NCBI GenBank assembly: GCA_019635485.1
Contig: JAHBZL010000040.1
Location: 1-45,768, forward strand
DNA: 45,768 nt
DNA from: Piscinibacter sp.
GTDB taxonomy: Bacteria; Pseudomonadota; Gammaproteobacteria; Burkholderiales; Burkholderiaceae_C
Direction: 5' to 3'
Part shown: positions 1 to 8,448 of the stretch, one piece after another
Layout of the letters: each line of letters starts with the position of its first letter
Numbering within the stretch: position 1 is the first letter of the stretch
Notes under the pieces: generated by a model
The model's database searches: none
Told to the model about the DNA's origin: nothing
What the model saw: the letters and a program-made list of their open reading frames with translations, nothing else
Program-made: the position numbers and the translations under genes

Positions 1-89
1 GAGCGAAGCGCAGACCGCCCGGCTCCGCGCGCCGCCACCCGCCCGGGTGCGGCTCGGTTCGCTCGAACCCTCGCAGGAAGCAGCCGTCC

Positions 90-119
90 AAGGGCCGCTC
101 GGGGCCGAGAGCGGCCTTT
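90..119. terminator. Hairpin downstream of the xylose operon
   Basis: GGCCGCTC (93-100) and GAGCGGCC (109-116) form a perfect 8-bp stem around an 8-nt loop. It lies about 40 bases after the stop codon of xylH. A short T run follows on the plus strand; on the minus strand the tail is not T-rich, so this is at best a weak intrinsic terminator for the operon. The rest of 1-156 holds no gene that I can recognise. Confidence 0.4.
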
Positions 120-156
120 GATGCCCTGCCGGCGATGCGCCGAATGACCCGATCCA

Positions 157-1362
157 TCACGTCCTCTTCTGGTACACGACGTCGAACCACACCGAGACGA
201 TGAGCACGATGCCGATGAAGATCTGGCGCATCGGGCTGGAGACGTCCAGCAGCACCATGCCGTTGTCCAGCGTCTGGATCAAGAGAGCCCCCAGCACCGC
301 CCCGGGCACCGAGCCCGTGCCGCCGGCGAACGAGGTGCCGCCGATCACCGCCGCCGAGATCACGTACAGCTCGGCGAGCTGGCCGATCGAGTTGGCGCCC
401 GAGCCGAGGCGGGCGGTGGTGATGATCGCGGCCACCGCCGCCAGCACGCCGGTCAGCATGAACAGCGACCAGACCAGCCAGGTCGTCGGCAGGCCCGACA
501 GCAGCGCCGCCTCGGGGTTGCCGCCGTAGGCGAACACGTAGCGCCCGTAGCGCGTGCGCTGCGCGACGAAGGTCATGAACGCGACGATCGCGAGCAGGAT
601 CAGCACCGGGACGCCGATGCCGCGGCCGCGCGGGTTGCCGGCCTCGTCGACATTGGTGAAGTCCGGCGCCAGGCACATGGTCCAGATGAACGCCGCGATC
701 GCCGCGCACAGCAGCGCGCTCTTCAGCGCGTCGACCCAGACGGGCGGCGGCTCGAGGCCGTAGCGGCGCTGGTCGCGCCGCACGGTCCAGGCGTGCCAGA
801 CGACCCAGCTCGCGGCCAGCAGCCCGAGCACGATGCTCGCGGCCACGCCGATCGCGCCGTTCACGCCGCCGCCCAGCGCCTGGTAGGTTGGGTGCAGCGG
901 TGCGAGCGTCTGGCCGTCGCTGACCAGGAAGGCCGCGCCGCGGAACATCAGGTAGCCGGCCAGCGTGACGATGAAGGCCGGAATGCGCATCACCGAGACC
1001 AGCGCACCCTGCAGCGCCCCGACCAGCGCGCCGAGCGCCAGCGCGGCGCCGATGCTGGCCACCCAGCCGAGCGTCGAGTCCGGCGGGAAGGCGCGTGTCT
1101 GCACCCAGGCCGCCGCCATGCCGCTGAAGGCCAGCAGCGAGCCGACCGACAGGTCGATCTGGCGCGCGACGATCACGTACACCATGCCGCAGGCCATCAC
1201 CGCGATCACGCAGGTCTGGATCGACAGGTTGTAGAGGTTCTCCGGGGAGAGGAACAGGCCCCCCGTCATCACGTTCAGCACGATCGCGATGACGACCAGC
1301 GCGGCGACCATCGACGTCAGCCGAGGATCGAGGCGCGCTCGCGCAAGCAGACCCGACAGCAT
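157..1362 (-). CDS. xylH: D-xylose ABC transporter permease XylH
   Basis: This 401-residue, highly hydrophobic protein would be the inner-membrane permease of the high-affinity D-xylose ABC importer. The opening helices, the QIDLSVGSLLAFSG segment near residue 70 and the GGTSFAGGTGSVPGAVLGA loop near residue 345 are typical of the ribose/xylose permease family (BPD_transp_2). The length is close to E. coli XylH (393 aa). A hydrophilic insert around residues 190-210, with RRYGLEPPP, separates two membrane blocks as in XylH rather than RbsC. An AGGAG ribosome-binding site stands 5 nt before the ATG. The gene follows xylF by 72 bases, and a strong hairpin sits in that gap. The xylG ATPase gene that normally stands beside it is not in the window. 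Xylose specificity is inferred mainly from the neighbours. Confidence 0.92.
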   Translation of the reverse strand: MLSGLLARARLDPRLTSMVAALVVIAIVLNVMTGGLFLSPENLYNLSIQTCVIAVMACGMVYVIVARQIDLSVGSLLAFSGMAAAWVQTRAFPPDSTLGWVASIGAALALGALVGALQGALVSVMRIPAFIVTLAGYLMFRGAAFLVSDGQTLAPLHPTYQALGGGVNGAIGVAASIVLGLLAASWVVWHAWTVRRDQRRYGLEPPPVWVDALKSALLCAAIAAFIWTMCLAPDFTNVDEAGNPRGRGIGVPVLILLAIVAFMTFVAQRTRYGRYVFAYGGNPEAALLSGLPTTWLVWSLFMLTGVLAAVAAIITTARLGSGANSIGQLAELYVISAAVIGGTSFAGGTGSVPGAVLGALLIQTLDNGMVLLDVSSPMRQIFIGIVLIVSVWFDVVYQKRT

Positions 1363-1393
1363 TCGGACTCCTGGGGTGGGGGCGGGGTGGAGA

Positions 1394-1417
1394 GCCCGCC
1401 GGGCAGGCCCGGCGGGC
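1394..1417 (-). promoter_or_regulatory. Intercistronic hairpin between xylF and xylH
   Basis: GCCCGCCGGG (1394-1403) and CCCGGCGGGC (1408-1417) form a perfect 10-bp all-GC stem with a CAGG loop. The stem starts 17 bases after the xylF stop and ends before the xylH start. Such stems often protect the upstream binding-protein message from 3' decay, so that more binding protein than permease is made. That role is inferred. No U-run follows, so it is not a standard terminator. Confidence 0.55.
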
Positions 1418-1434
1418 GAGGGCGCGACGAAGGA

Positions 1435-2472
1435 CTACTTGCAGGCCGGCGGCGCCTTGGCCGCGTCGACCCCGGCGCAGACCTCCTCCTTGGTGATCCA
1501 CTTCGCGTCGATCACGGTCTTCAGGTTGGCCTTGGTGATCGGGATCGGCGCGAGCAGGATGGCCTGCTGCGGGATCTTCTTGCTGCCGTCCTTGAAGATC
1601 GTGGTGTTGGCGGGCTTCTTCTTCGCGACCAGCGCGGCGGCGACCTCGCCGGCCACCTTGCCGAGCTCGCGCGAGTCCTTCCAGACCGAGACGGTCTGCT
1701 CGCCGCGCGCGACGCGGTTCAGCGCCGCCTTGTCGCCGTCCTGGCCCGAGACCGGGATGCCGACCATGTTGTGCGCCTTCAGCGCCGCGACCACGCCGCC
1801 GGCGGTGCCGTCGTTGGAGGCGACCACCGCGTCGACCTTGCCGCCGGTCTTCGTCAGGATCTGCTCCATGTTCTTCTGCGCGTTCTCCGGCGCCCAGCCG
1901 TCGGTGTACTGCTCGCCGACGTTCTTGATGTCGCCCTTCTTCATCGCCGCGTCCAGCACCTCCTGCTGGCCGCCGCGCAGGAAGTCGGCGTTCGGGTCGG
2001 TGGCCGCGCCCTTGATGAACACGTAGTTGCCCTTGGGCTGGACCTTGAACACCTCGCGCGCCTGCATGCGGCCGACCTCGACGTTGTTGAAGGTGAGGTA
2101 GGTGACGTCCTTGTCCTGGATCAGGCGGTCGTACGCGATCACCGGGATGCCGCGCTGCTTGGCCTTCTGCACCGAGGGCAGGATCGCGTCCTGGTCCCAG
2201 GCGAGGATGATCAGCGCCTTGGCGCCCTTGGTGATCAGGCTCTCGACGTCGGCGGCCTGCTTCTCGGCCGAGCCGGCCGCGTCGGCGCTGATGTACTTCA
2301 GCCCGGCCTTTTCGAGTGCGGCCTTGATGGCGGCCTCGTCGGTCTTCCAGCGCTCCTCCTGGAAATTGGACCAGGACACGCCGACGGTCTCGCCGGCGGC
2401 CCGGGCGGCCTGGGTCGCGGTCAGGACGCCGGTGGCGACCAGGACCGCTGCAACGATCGGTTTGCAGTTCAT
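1435..2472 (-). CDS. xylF: D-xylose periplasmic binding protein XylF
   Basis: This 345-residue protein is the periplasmic sugar-binding subunit of the xylose ABC importer. Residues 1-26 form a signal peptide ending in ATQAARA, and the mature part opens with GETVGVSWSNFQEERWKTDE, as in XylF/ribose-binding proteins (Peripla_BP_4). WAPENAQKNMEQIL and VVASNDGTAGGVVAAL are family segments of the second lobe, and the C-terminal tail has two cysteines that could form a disulfide. The start was placed at 2472 because of the signal peptide and a GGAGA ribosome-binding site 5 nt upstream; the same frame stays open far upstream only as the antisense-like shadow of xylA. It follows xylA after a 155-bp gap and precedes xylH. 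Confidence 0.95.
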   Translation of the reverse strand: MNCKPIVAAVLVATGVLTATQAARAAGETVGVSWSNFQEERWKTDEAAIKAALEKAGLKYISADAAGSAEKQAADVESLITKGAKALIILAWDQDAILPSVQKAKQRGIPVIAYDRLIQDKDVTYLTFNNVEVGRMQAREVFKVQPKGNYVFIKGAATDPNADFLRGGQQEVLDAAMKKGDIKNVGEQYTDGWAPENAQKNMEQILTKTGGKVDAVVASNDGTAGGVVAALKAHNMVGIPVSGQDGDKAALNRVARGEQTVSVWKDSRELGKVAGEVAAALVAKKKPANTTIFKDGSKKIPQQAILLAPIPITKANLKTVIDAKWITKEEVCAGVDAAKAPPACK

Positions 2473-2508
2473 GTTGTCTCCGTGTAGTCGCGCGCCCGCC
2501 GATGGGTC

Positions 2509-2528
2509 GAACGATCGGTCGATCGTTC
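2509..2528. promoter_or_regulatory. 20-bp inverted repeat upstream of xylF
   Basis: GAACGATCG and CGATCGTTC are perfect 9-bp arms around a 2-base centre (8-bp arms if read as a 4-base loop). The site is 37 bases upstream of the xylF start in the 155-bp xylA-xylF gap. It could be an operator for a second xylF promoter or an mRNA hairpin. A partial echo, GAACGAT, occurs at 2581-2587. The LacI-like site in front of xylR has a different sequence, so I do not assign this one to XylR. Confidence 0.4.
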
Positions 2529-2627
2529 CCGCCGGGCATCTGCGGGACGCGTCTCGCCCCCGCGGACTGCAGGCGGGAGCGAACGATGCCGGCGGTGGTG
2601 AGGGGTGTGATGCGGGTGGTGGGCCTC

Positions 2628-4001
2628 TCAGAAGTAGCTGTTGACGAGCGCCTCGAGCGCCTCCTGGCGCCCGGAGCGCGGCCGCGGCTCGATCGATTCC
2701 TTGTCGACCAGGGCGGCGAGGTCCGCGAGGGACCGCTTGCCGCCGAGGATGCCGCGACCGAGCTTGCCGTCCCATCCGGAGTAACGCTGGCGCAGTTGTT
2801 GAGCGAGCGCACCGTCGGCGATCATCTTCTCGGCTATGAGCAGCGCGTGCGCGCACAGGTCCATCGCCTCGGCGTGCGCGATGACCAGGTCGTCCGGGTC
2901 GATCGACTGGCGGCGCAGCTTGGCGTCGAAGTTCAGCCCGCCGGTCGTGAAGCCGCCGCCCTGCAGGATGTGGAACAGCGCCAGGGCCACCTGCGGCAGG
3001 TTGTTGGGGAACTGGTCGGTGTCCCAGCCGAGCAGTTCGTCGCCGCGGTTCATGTCGATCGAGCCGAAGATGCCCAGCGCCTGCGCCAGCGAGATCTCGT
3101 GCTCGAAGGTGTGGCCGGCCAGCAGCGCGTGGTTGGCCTCGATGTTGACCTTGATCTCCTTCTCGAGGCCGTGCGCCTTCAGGAAGCCGAACACCGTCGC
3201 GACGTCGTAGTCGTACTGGTGCTTGGTGGGCTCGGCCGGCTTCGGCTCGATCAGGATCGTGCCCTTGAAGCCGAGCTTGTGCTTGTGCTCGACGACCAGG
3301 TTCATGAAGCGGCCGAGCTGCGCCAGCTCGCGCTTCAGGTCGGTGTTCAGCAGCGTCTCGTAGCCCTCGCGCCCGCCCCACAGCACGTAGTTCTCGCCCT
3401 TCAGCTCGTGCGTCAGTTCGAGCACGTTCTTCACCTGCGCGGCGGCATAGGCGAACACCTCGGGATCGGGGTTGGTCGCCGCGCCGGCCATGTAGCGCCG
3501 GTTCGAAAAGAGGTTCGCCGTGCCCCACAGCAGCTTCACGCCGGTGGCGGCCATCTTCTTCTCGAACAGCTCGCCGATGCGGCGCACGTTCAGGTTCGAT
3601 TCGCGCAGCGTCGCGCCCTCGGGGGCGATGTCGCGGTCGTGGAAGGTGAAGTAGGGCGCGCGCAGCAGCCGGAACAGGTCGAACGCCACCTCGGCCTTCT
3701 GGCGCGCCTGCGCCATCGGGTCGCCGCCGGCGGCGTGCCAGGGGCGCTGGAAGGTGTCGCCGCCGAACGGGTCGCTGCCCGGCCAGACGAAGCTGTGCCA
3801 GTAGCACACCGCGAAGCGCAGCTGGTCCTCCATGCGCCGTCCCAGCACCAGGCGGTCCGGCTCGTACCAGCGGTAGCCGAGCGGCCGCTGCGCGCTCGGC
3901 TTGAAGCGGGGACCGGCGAAGCGCAGCGGCTCCTGCAGCGTGAAGTAGCCGCTGCCGGCGGCGGGAGAGGCGGTCTTGCGCTTGGGTTTGGACTTGGCCA
4001 T
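2628..4001 (-). CDS. xylA: Xylose isomerase XylA (class II)
   Basis: XylA converts D-xylose to D-xylulose, the first intracellular step of the isomerase pathway. The 457-residue protein aligns by eye with E. coli XylA along its length. Recognisable stretches are [28 protein letters not shown] (catalytic His and Asp), [33 protein letters not shown], the metal-binding [15 protein letters not shown] and [14 protein letters not shown] longer N-terminus than the short class I enzymes makes it class II. About the first 15 residues form an extra basic, Ala/Ser-rich lead. The start was placed at the ATG 23 bases after the xylB stop; no strong ribosome-binding site is visible there, so translational coupling to xylB is likely. 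Confidence 0.97.
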   Translation of the reverse strand: MAKSKPKRKTASPAAGSGYFTLQEPLRFAGPRFKPSAQRPLGYRWYEPDRLVLGRRMEDQLRFAVCYWHSFVWPGSDPFGGDTFQRPWHAAGGDPMAQARQKAEVAFDLFRLLRAPYFTFHDRDIAPEGATLRESNLNVRRIGELFEKKMAATGVKLLWGTANLFSNRRYMAGAATNPDPEVFAYAAAQVKNVLELTHELKGENYVLWGGREGYETLLNTDLKRELAQLGRFMNLVVEHKHKLGFKGTILIEPKPAEPTKHQYDYDVATVFGFLKAHGLEKEIKVNIEANHALLAGHTFEHEISLAQALGIFGSIDMNRGDELLGWDTDQFPNNLPQVALALFHILQGGGFTTGGLNFDAKLRRQSIDPDDLVIAHAEAMDLCAHALLIAEKMIADGALAQQLRQRYSGWDGKLGRGILGGKRSLADLAALVDKESIEPRPRSGRQEALEALVNSYF

Positions 4002-4024
4002 GGGGTGCAGGGTGTCGGGGGTGA

Positions 4025-5479
4025 TCAGCGCGCGAAGTCGCGCGCCAGCGGATAGAGGCGCTGCCAGTGGGCATGCCGTTCGCGGTGCAGCGCCACCTGC
4101 GCCGCGCGCGGTTCGAAGCTGCGCAGGCGGTGCGCCGGCCGCGCCACGGCCAGCCCTTCGCCGGCGGCCATGCGCGCCAGTCGGGCTGCGCCGAGCGCAC
4201 AGCCGATGTCGCTCTCGGCCACCTGGTGCAGCGTGATGCCGAGCACGTCGGCGATGATCTGGGCCCAGCGCGGCGAGCGCGCGCCGCCGCCGATCAGCGC
4301 CGCTTCGTGCAGCTCGGTGCCGGCGGCGGCGAGCGACTGCTGCGCGTCGGCCAGCGCGTAGGCCACGCCTTCCAGCACCGCACGCGTCAGGTCGGCACGC
4401 GTGGTCTCTGCGGCCAGGCCGAGGAAGCCGCCGCGCACGCGGGTGTCGTTGTGCGGCGTGCGTTCGCCGGACAGATAGGGCGCGAACCAGACCGGGCTGG
4501 GCGCATCGGGTGCCGCCTCCAGTTCGGCCAGCAACTCGGGCTCGTGCCGCCCGGTCACCTGGGCCCACCAGGCCAGGCTGGAGGCGGCCGACAGCAGCAC
4601 GCCCATCTGGTGCCAGGTGCCGGGCACGGCGTGGCAGAACGCGTGCACCGCGCGGGCCGGATTGGGGGCGAAGCGGGCAGTGGTGGCCCACAGCACGCCG
4701 GACGTGCCGAGCGACACGAAGGCATCGCCCGGGTGCACTGCGCCGACGCCGACGGCGCCGGCCGCGTTGTCGCCCGCGCCGCCGGCGATCAGCGGCACCT
4801 GGGTGAAGCCCCAGCGCGCCGCCAGATCCGGCGCGAGCCGGCCGGCCACCTCGCTGCCTTCCACCAGGCGCGGCATCTGGTCCGGCCGCAGGCCGCACGC
4901 GGCCAGCGCGTCGGCCGACCAGCGCCGCGCACCGACGTCCAGCCACAGCGTGCCCGAGGCGTCGGACATGTCCTCGGCGTACTCGCCGCTGAGCCGGTAG
5001 CGCAGGTAGGCCTTCGGCAGCAGCACCTTCGCGACGCGCTCGAACAGCGCCGGCTCGTGCTTGCGCACCCACAGCAGCTTCGGCGCGGTGAAGCCGGGCA
5101 TCGCGATGTTGCCGGTCACCGTGCGCAGTGCGGGCCAGCTGCGCTCGAGCTCGGCGCATTCGACGTCGCTGCGGCCGTCGTTCCACAGGATGCAGGGGCG
5201 CAGCACGCGGCCCTGCGCGTCCAGCAGCGTCGCGCCGTGCATCTGGCCCGACAGGCCGATCGCCGCGGTGGCGGCCAGCTCGGCCGGGTGGGCGGCATGC
5301 AGCGCATCGAGCCCGGCGCAGGTGGCCTGCCACCAGTGCTCCGGGTCCTGCTCGCTGAAGCCGGGCTGCGGGCGGCTCACCACCAGCGGCTGGCTGCTGT
5401 GGCCGATGACGTGGTCGTCCTCGCCGACCAGCGCGACCTTCACGCCGGACGTGCCGATGTCGATGCCGAGCGTGATCAT
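4025..5479 (-). CDS. xylB: Xylulokinase XylB
   Basis: XylB phosphorylates D-xylulose to xylulose 5-phosphate, feeding the pentose phosphate pathway. It is 484 residues long, the same as E. coli XylB. The N-terminus [17 protein letters not shown] is the FGGY-kinase phosphate-1 motif. Further family segments are [53 protein letters not shown] and the nucleotide-binding [16 protein letters not shown]. The start codon overlaps the xylR stop (ATGA), and xylA follows after 23 bases, so the three genes are probably one transcript with coupled translation. Confidence 0.96.
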   Translation of the reverse strand: MITLGIDIGTSGVKVALVGEDDHVIGHSSQPLVVSRPQPGFSEQDPEHWWQATCAGLDALHAAHPAELAATAAIGLSGQMHGATLLDAQGRVLRPCILWNDGRSDVECAELERSWPALRTVTGNIAMPGFTAPKLLWVRKHEPALFERVAKVLLPKAYLRYRLSGEYAEDMSDASGTLWLDVGARRWSADALAACGLRPDQMPRLVEGSEVAGRLAPDLAARWGFTQVPLIAGGAGDNAAGAVGVGAVHPGDAFVSLGTSGVLWATTARFAPNPARAVHAFCHAVPGTWHQMGVLLSAASSLAWWAQVTGRHEPELLAELEAAPDAPSPVWFAPYLSGERTPHNDTRVRGGFLGLAAETTRADLTRAVLEGVAYALADAQQSLAAAGTELHEAALIGGGARSPRWAQIIADVLGITLHQVAESDIGCALGAARLARMAAGEGLAVARPAHRLRSFEPRAAQVALHRERHAHWQRLYPLARDFAR

Positions 5480-6510
5480 GGCAGGTTGTCCTTCAGGAAC
5501 ACGTCGATGCGGATGCGCTCCTGGTCGGGCAGCACCCGCTCGCCGGACAGCGCCGCCAGCGCGAGGCGGCAGGCCGAGCGCATCTCGTGGCCGGCGTCCT
5601 GGTTGATGACCGCATCGGCCACGCCGTCGAGCAGCGCGCGGCGCGTGTACGGCGTCAGCTCGTGGCAGACCCAGGTGACGTGGCGGGCGCGGCCGCTGGC
5701 GGCCAGCGCCGCGCCGATGCCGCGGTTGCCGGCGCCGATGCTGTACAGGCCGGCGAGGTCCGGCTCGCGCCGCAGCAGCTCCGCGACCAGCGGTTCGGTG
5801 CGTTCGGAGCGGTCCTGGCCCTCGATCGGGGCGAGCAGCGTCAGGTGCGGGTGCTCGGCGGCCATCACCTGCTCGAAGCCGAACAGGCGCTCGGCATGGT
5901 CGCGCAGCGCGCGGCTGCCCATCACGATGCCGACCCGGCCTTCGCGCGGCCCGATGAAGCGCCCCAGCAGCGTGGCGGCGGTGCGCCCGGCGGCCACGTT
6001 GTCGATGCCGACGAAGTGGCTGCGCCGCGCGGTCGGAACGTCCGAGACGAGCGTGACGACCACCGTGCCGTGCGCGGCCAGGTCGTCGATCGCGGCGCGC
6101 ACCAGCGGGTGGTCCAGCGCCATCACGACGACGGCGTCGACCTGGCCCTGCAGGCCGGCCAGGTGCTGCGCCAGGTCGACCGGCGAGAACACGTCGACGG
6201 ACTGCACCGCCGCCGCGGCACGCTGTTCGGCCAGCCAGGGCGCGAGCGCCTGGACCTGCTGGCTCAGCAGGCCGACGAAGCTGTTGGTGCCGGCCGGCAG
6301 CACCACGGCCAGGCGCGCGCTGCGCTTGCGCGCCAGGCGGGTCGCGGCCGGATCGGGCCGGTAGCCGAGCTGCTCGACGGCCGCATGGACACGCTCGACG
6401 GTGCGCGCGCGCACGCCGGCGCGGCCGTGCAGCACGCGGTCGACGGTCGCCAAACTGACGCCGGCGGCGCGCGCGACGTCGTGCAGGCTGGCCCGGGGAC
6501 TGTGCTCCAT
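5476..6510 (-). CDS. xylR: LacI-family regulator of the xylose operon
   Basis: This 344-residue DNA-binding repressor has a LacI-type helix-turn-helix at residues 7-55 ([20 protein letters not shown], then [10 protein letters not shown] and [15 protein letters not shown]), followed by a periplasmic-binding-protein-like effector domain ([16 protein letters not shown] to the end). I chose the ATG at 6510 because it puts the helix-turn-helix at the usual distance; the frame extends 12 codons further upstream. It is the first gene of the xylR-xylB-xylA-xylF-xylH operon, and an 18-bp palindrome just upstream is a likely autoregulatory site. The gene name follows the operon context. E. coli XylR is an unrelated AraC-type activator, and the effector (D-xylose) is inferred. 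Confidence 0.88.
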   Translation of the reverse strand: MEHSPRASLHDVARAAGVSLATVDRVLHGRAGVRARTVERVHAAVEQLGYRPDPAATRLARKRSARLAVVLPAGTNSFVGLLSQQVQALAPWLAEQRAAAAVQSVDVFSPVDLAQHLAGLQGQVDAVVVMALDHPLVRAAIDDLAAHGTVVVTLVSDVPTARRSHFVGIDNVAAGRTAATLLGRFIGPREGRVGIVMGSRALRDHAERLFGFEQVMAAEHPHLTLLAPIEGQDRSERTEPLVAELLRREPDLAGLYSIGAGNRGIGAALAASGRARHVTWVCHELTPYTRRALLDGVADAVINQDAGHEMRSACRLALAALSGERVLPDQERIRIDVFLKDNLP

Positions 6511-6533
6511 GGGACCGATGCTATTGAGGCGAA

Positions 6534-6551
6534 ATGAGGTACGCAACTCAT
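6534..6551. promoter_or_regulatory. Probable XylR operator
   Basis: ATGAG-GTACGCAA-CTCAT is an 18-bp imperfect palindrome centred on CG, the usual architecture of LacI-family operators. It lies 24 bases upstream of the xylR start codon. A second, wider inverted repeat, CCGATGC (6515-6521) and GCATCGG (6554-6560), encloses it with a slightly different centre. Control of the whole xyl operon from this site is inferred. Confidence 0.5.
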
Positions 6552-6592
6552 CTGCATCGGATTCGGCTCATGGCTTTCCCGGGGCGGGGAAT

Positions 6593-6640
6593 CCCTGGTG
6601 ACTTGAGCCAGGGCAAGACACGCGTGCCGCGATCGGCACG
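6593..6640 (-). terminator. Tandem hairpins after the roadblock operon
   Basis: CGTGCCG (6623-6629) and CGGCACG (6634-6640) form a 7-bp stem with a 4-nt loop, 55 bases after the stop codon of the last roadblock gene. A second stem, CCCTGG (6593-6598) with CCAGGG (6608-6613), follows. Neither is followed by a clear U-run, so they may terminate weakly or simply stabilise the transcript end. The remaining bases of 6552-6695 carry the xylR promoter region and no gene. Confidence 0.35.
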
Positions 6641-6695
6641 GGTCGGGCGCGGCGGCGACCGCGTGGCCGCACCGGCGCGCGCCGCGGTGCGGACC

Positions 6696-7055
6696 TCAGA
6701 GCGTCATCTCGCGCTCGACGTCCTGCGTCTTGCGGCGCGCCAGCGCCAGGTTGGACTTCGCCTTGTCGAGCACGAAGTAGAGGAACACGCCTTCCTTGCG
6801 CGACATCGGGCGGATGATGTGGTACTGCTTGCCCAGCGTGATCAGGATGTCGTCGATCACGTCGTTCAGGCCAAGCTGGCGCATCACCTTGGCCTTGGCG
6901 CGCACCACCTCGGTGTTGCCGGCGGCGGCGACCTCGAGGTCGACGCCGGCGCCGGCCGAGCCGAGCATCATGCCGCTGTTGGAGTCGACCACCGCGGCGC
7001 ACATGGCACCGTCGACGGTCAGGAGTTCTTCGAGGCTCTGGCGGATGTTGGCCAT
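6696..7055 (-). CDS. Roadblock/LC7 domain protein (MglB-like)
   Basis: This 119-residue protein fits a single roadblock/LC7 fold: an N-terminal helix (IRQSLEELL), a strand pair (MCAAVVDSNSGMMLGSAG), a long helix (AAAGNTEVVRAKAKVMRQL) and C-terminal strands (DILITLGKQYHIIRPM, VFLYFVLDK). Roadblock proteins act as regulators or GAPs of small Ras-like GTPases, as MglB does for MglA in Myxococcus. It is the last of five minus-strand genes that include a small GTPase (7921-8445), which is its likely partner. An 83-base gap separates it from the gene before. The function in this organism is inferred. Confidence 0.8.
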   Translation of the reverse strand: MANIRQSLEELLTVDGAMCAAVVDSNSGMMLGSAGAGVDLEVAAAGNTEVVRAKAKVMRQLGLNDVIDDILITLGKQYHIIRPMSRKEGVFLYFVLDKAKSNLALARRKTQDVEREMTL

Positions 7056-7138
7056 GTCAGTCGGTCACTTTCTTCAGTCGAGGGGCAGGAGGCGGGGCGG
7101 ACTGCCCCTTCGGAAAATCCTTGGCGGTGCCGGCGGGC

Positions 7139-7516
7139 TCAGGCATGGCCGGCGACCAGTTCGCCGACGCGCAGCCCCATGCGCTGCAGCGTCGGCCAGT
7201 CGACGGCGCGGTGCCGCCCGACGGCGACAAACAGCAGCTCCGGGTCGGCCGCGCAGCGGAACACCGCCATCACGCCGTCCGCGTGATAGGTCGCGACGGC
7301 GCCGAACTTGCCGAGCGTGCTGAAGTGGGCCTCGTTGCGCACGTGCAGCCGCCAGTGGTCGGCGGCGGCTTCCCAGAGCGACTGGCTGGCCGCGAGCTCG
7401 CCGTGCGCGGTCCAGATCATCCCAGCGGCGGCATCGACCACGGCGCAGCCGCGGATGCCCGGTCGCGCGGCGAGCTGCGCGACGGCGTCGGCCAGCGTGG
7501 CCTTGTCGATCTTCAT
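7139..7516 (-). CDS. Roadblock-like protein of the GTPase cluster
   Basis: The protein has 125 residues. It begins MKIDKATLADAVAQLAARPGIRGCAVVDAAAGMIW, a helix followed by a strand pair as in roadblock/LC7 proteins. A helix around LWEAAADHWRLHV and two strands (FGAVATYHADGVMAVFRC, LLFVAVGRHRAVDW) follow. The domain call is weaker than for its neighbours because family motifs are few. Its start codon overlaps the stop of the preceding roadblock gene (ATGA), so the two are translationally coupled and may form a heterodimer. The start at 7516 is set by this overlap. Confidence 0.68.
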   Translation of the reverse strand: MKIDKATLADAVAQLAARPGIRGCAVVDAAAGMIWTAHGELAASQSLWEAAADHWRLHVRNEAHFSTLGKFGAVATYHADGVMAVFRCAADPELLFVAVGRHRAVDWPTLQRMGLRVGELVAGHA

Positions 7517-7905
7517 GCGCTCGCCAGCGCTCGCTCGGCCTGGGCGAGCTGCGACCAGACCAGACCCAGCAGCACGCTGGTGTCGGTCAGCACCGCGACG
7601 ATCAGCGCGTGCCGGCCGACCGAGAAGCAGCGCACGACCAGCCGGCCCTGCGTCGATTCGACGACCAGGCAGCGCGGCTCGCCGATGCCGGTCTCGCGGC
7701 TGGCAGCCGCGCCGAGCGCACCGATCGAGCTGACGATCGCGGCCAGGCGGTCCGCATCGACGGACTTGCGCTGCGCATGGGCGAGCGAGAAGCCGTCGAC
7801 GGTCGCGACCAGCACGGCCTGGGCGCCGTCGACGCCGGACAGCAGGTTGCCGGCCGCCTGTTCGGCCTGCGAGGAGAGGGGATGCGTCGGAGTCGAGGTG
7901 TTCAT
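7513..7905 (-). CDS. Roadblock/LC7 domain protein
   Basis: This 130-residue protein shows the roadblock/LC7 pattern: a helix (SSQAEQAAGNLLSGV), a strand pair (AQAVLVATVDGFSLAHAQ), a long helix (VDADRLAAIVSSIGALGAAAS) and C-terminal strands (CLVVESTQGRLVVRCF, ALIVAVLTD). TVDGFSLAHA and the RLAAIVSSIGALG helix resemble CvnB proteins of actinobacterial conservons, which also sit beside a small GTPase. It starts 15 bases after the GTPase stop and its own stop overlaps the next start. It probably acts on the adjacent GTPase, which is an inference from context. Confidence 0.8.
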   Translation of the reverse strand: MNTSTPTHPLSSQAEQAAGNLLSGVDGAQAVLVATVDGFSLAHAQRKSVDADRLAAIVSSIGALGAAASRETGIGEPRCLVVESTQGRLVVRCFSVGRHALIVAVLTDTSVLLGLVWSQLAQAERALASA

Positions 7906-7920
7906 CGGGGTGCGGTCGGG

Positions 7921-8445
7921 TCAGGCGGCCGCCTCGGCCTGGGCGATCACGGCGTCCACGAGCAGCAGCACGTCGCTGCGCTCGCGCACGTCGACCGCCA
8001 GGGTGGGGAAGGCGAGTTCGCGCTCGGCCAGCAGGTCGGCGAAGTCGTCCAGCGTCGGCAGCGGGCATTCGAGCGTGCGGCCGACGCCGATCACGCAGTT
8101 CATGCCGCGCAGCATGTCGCTGAAGTGGTCCAGGTAGACGCGCAGGTCCGCCAGCGGGTCGGGGCGTGAGTTGTCGATCAGGATGACGAGGCCGAGCGCC
8201 TGCGCGGCGATGATCCGCCACATGAAGTCGAAGCGCTGCTGGCCGGGCGTGCCGAACAGCCGGATGCGCACGCCGTCGCCGAGGTCGACATGCCCGTAGT
8301 CCAGGCCGACGGTGGTCAGCGCCTTGTCCAGCGAGGCATCGGTGTTGGCGACGTCGGTGACGACGGGCGGAATGTCGCTCAGCGCCGCGATCGCGGTGGT
8401 CTTGCCCGCGCCGGGCGTTCCGGTGAAGACGATCTTCAGGTCCAT
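7921..8445 (-). CDS. Small Ras-like GTPase (MglA/COG2229 type)
   Basis: This is a cytoplasmic 174-residue P-loop GTPase. The G1 motif is TGTPGAGKTT at residues 8-17, a switch threonine lies near residue 30, and the G3 motif FGTPGQQRF is at residues 64-72. The expected G4 motif (N/TKxD) is absent: the corresponding strand reads VIGVGRTLECP at about residues 118-127, so guanine recognition may be unusual. COG2229-type GTPases pair with roadblock proteins in MglA/MglB and conservon systems, and two roadblock genes follow directly. The gap to the upstream gene is 3 bases. The process it controls (polarity, motility, signalling) cannot be read from the sequence. Confidence 0.85.
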   Translation of the reverse strand: MDLKIVFTGTPGAGKTTAIAALSDIPPVVTDVANTDASLDKALTTVGLDYGHVDLGDGVRIRLFGTPGQQRFDFMWRIIAAQALGLVILIDNSRPDPLADLRVYLDHFSDMLRGMNCVIGVGRTLECPLPTLDDFADLLAERELAFPTLAVDVRERSDVLLLVDAVIAQAEAAA

Positions 8446-8448
8446 GGG

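Noticed and set aside
1-156. Start of an xylG gene
   Set aside because: No ATP-binding motif or plausible start could be read on the minus strand in these bases, and a hairpin follows xylH.
1435-4200. A fused XylA-region/XylF polypeptide in one open frame
   Set aside because: The part upstream of 2472 is an out-of-frame reading of xylA. XylF has its own signal peptide and ribosome-binding site at 2472.
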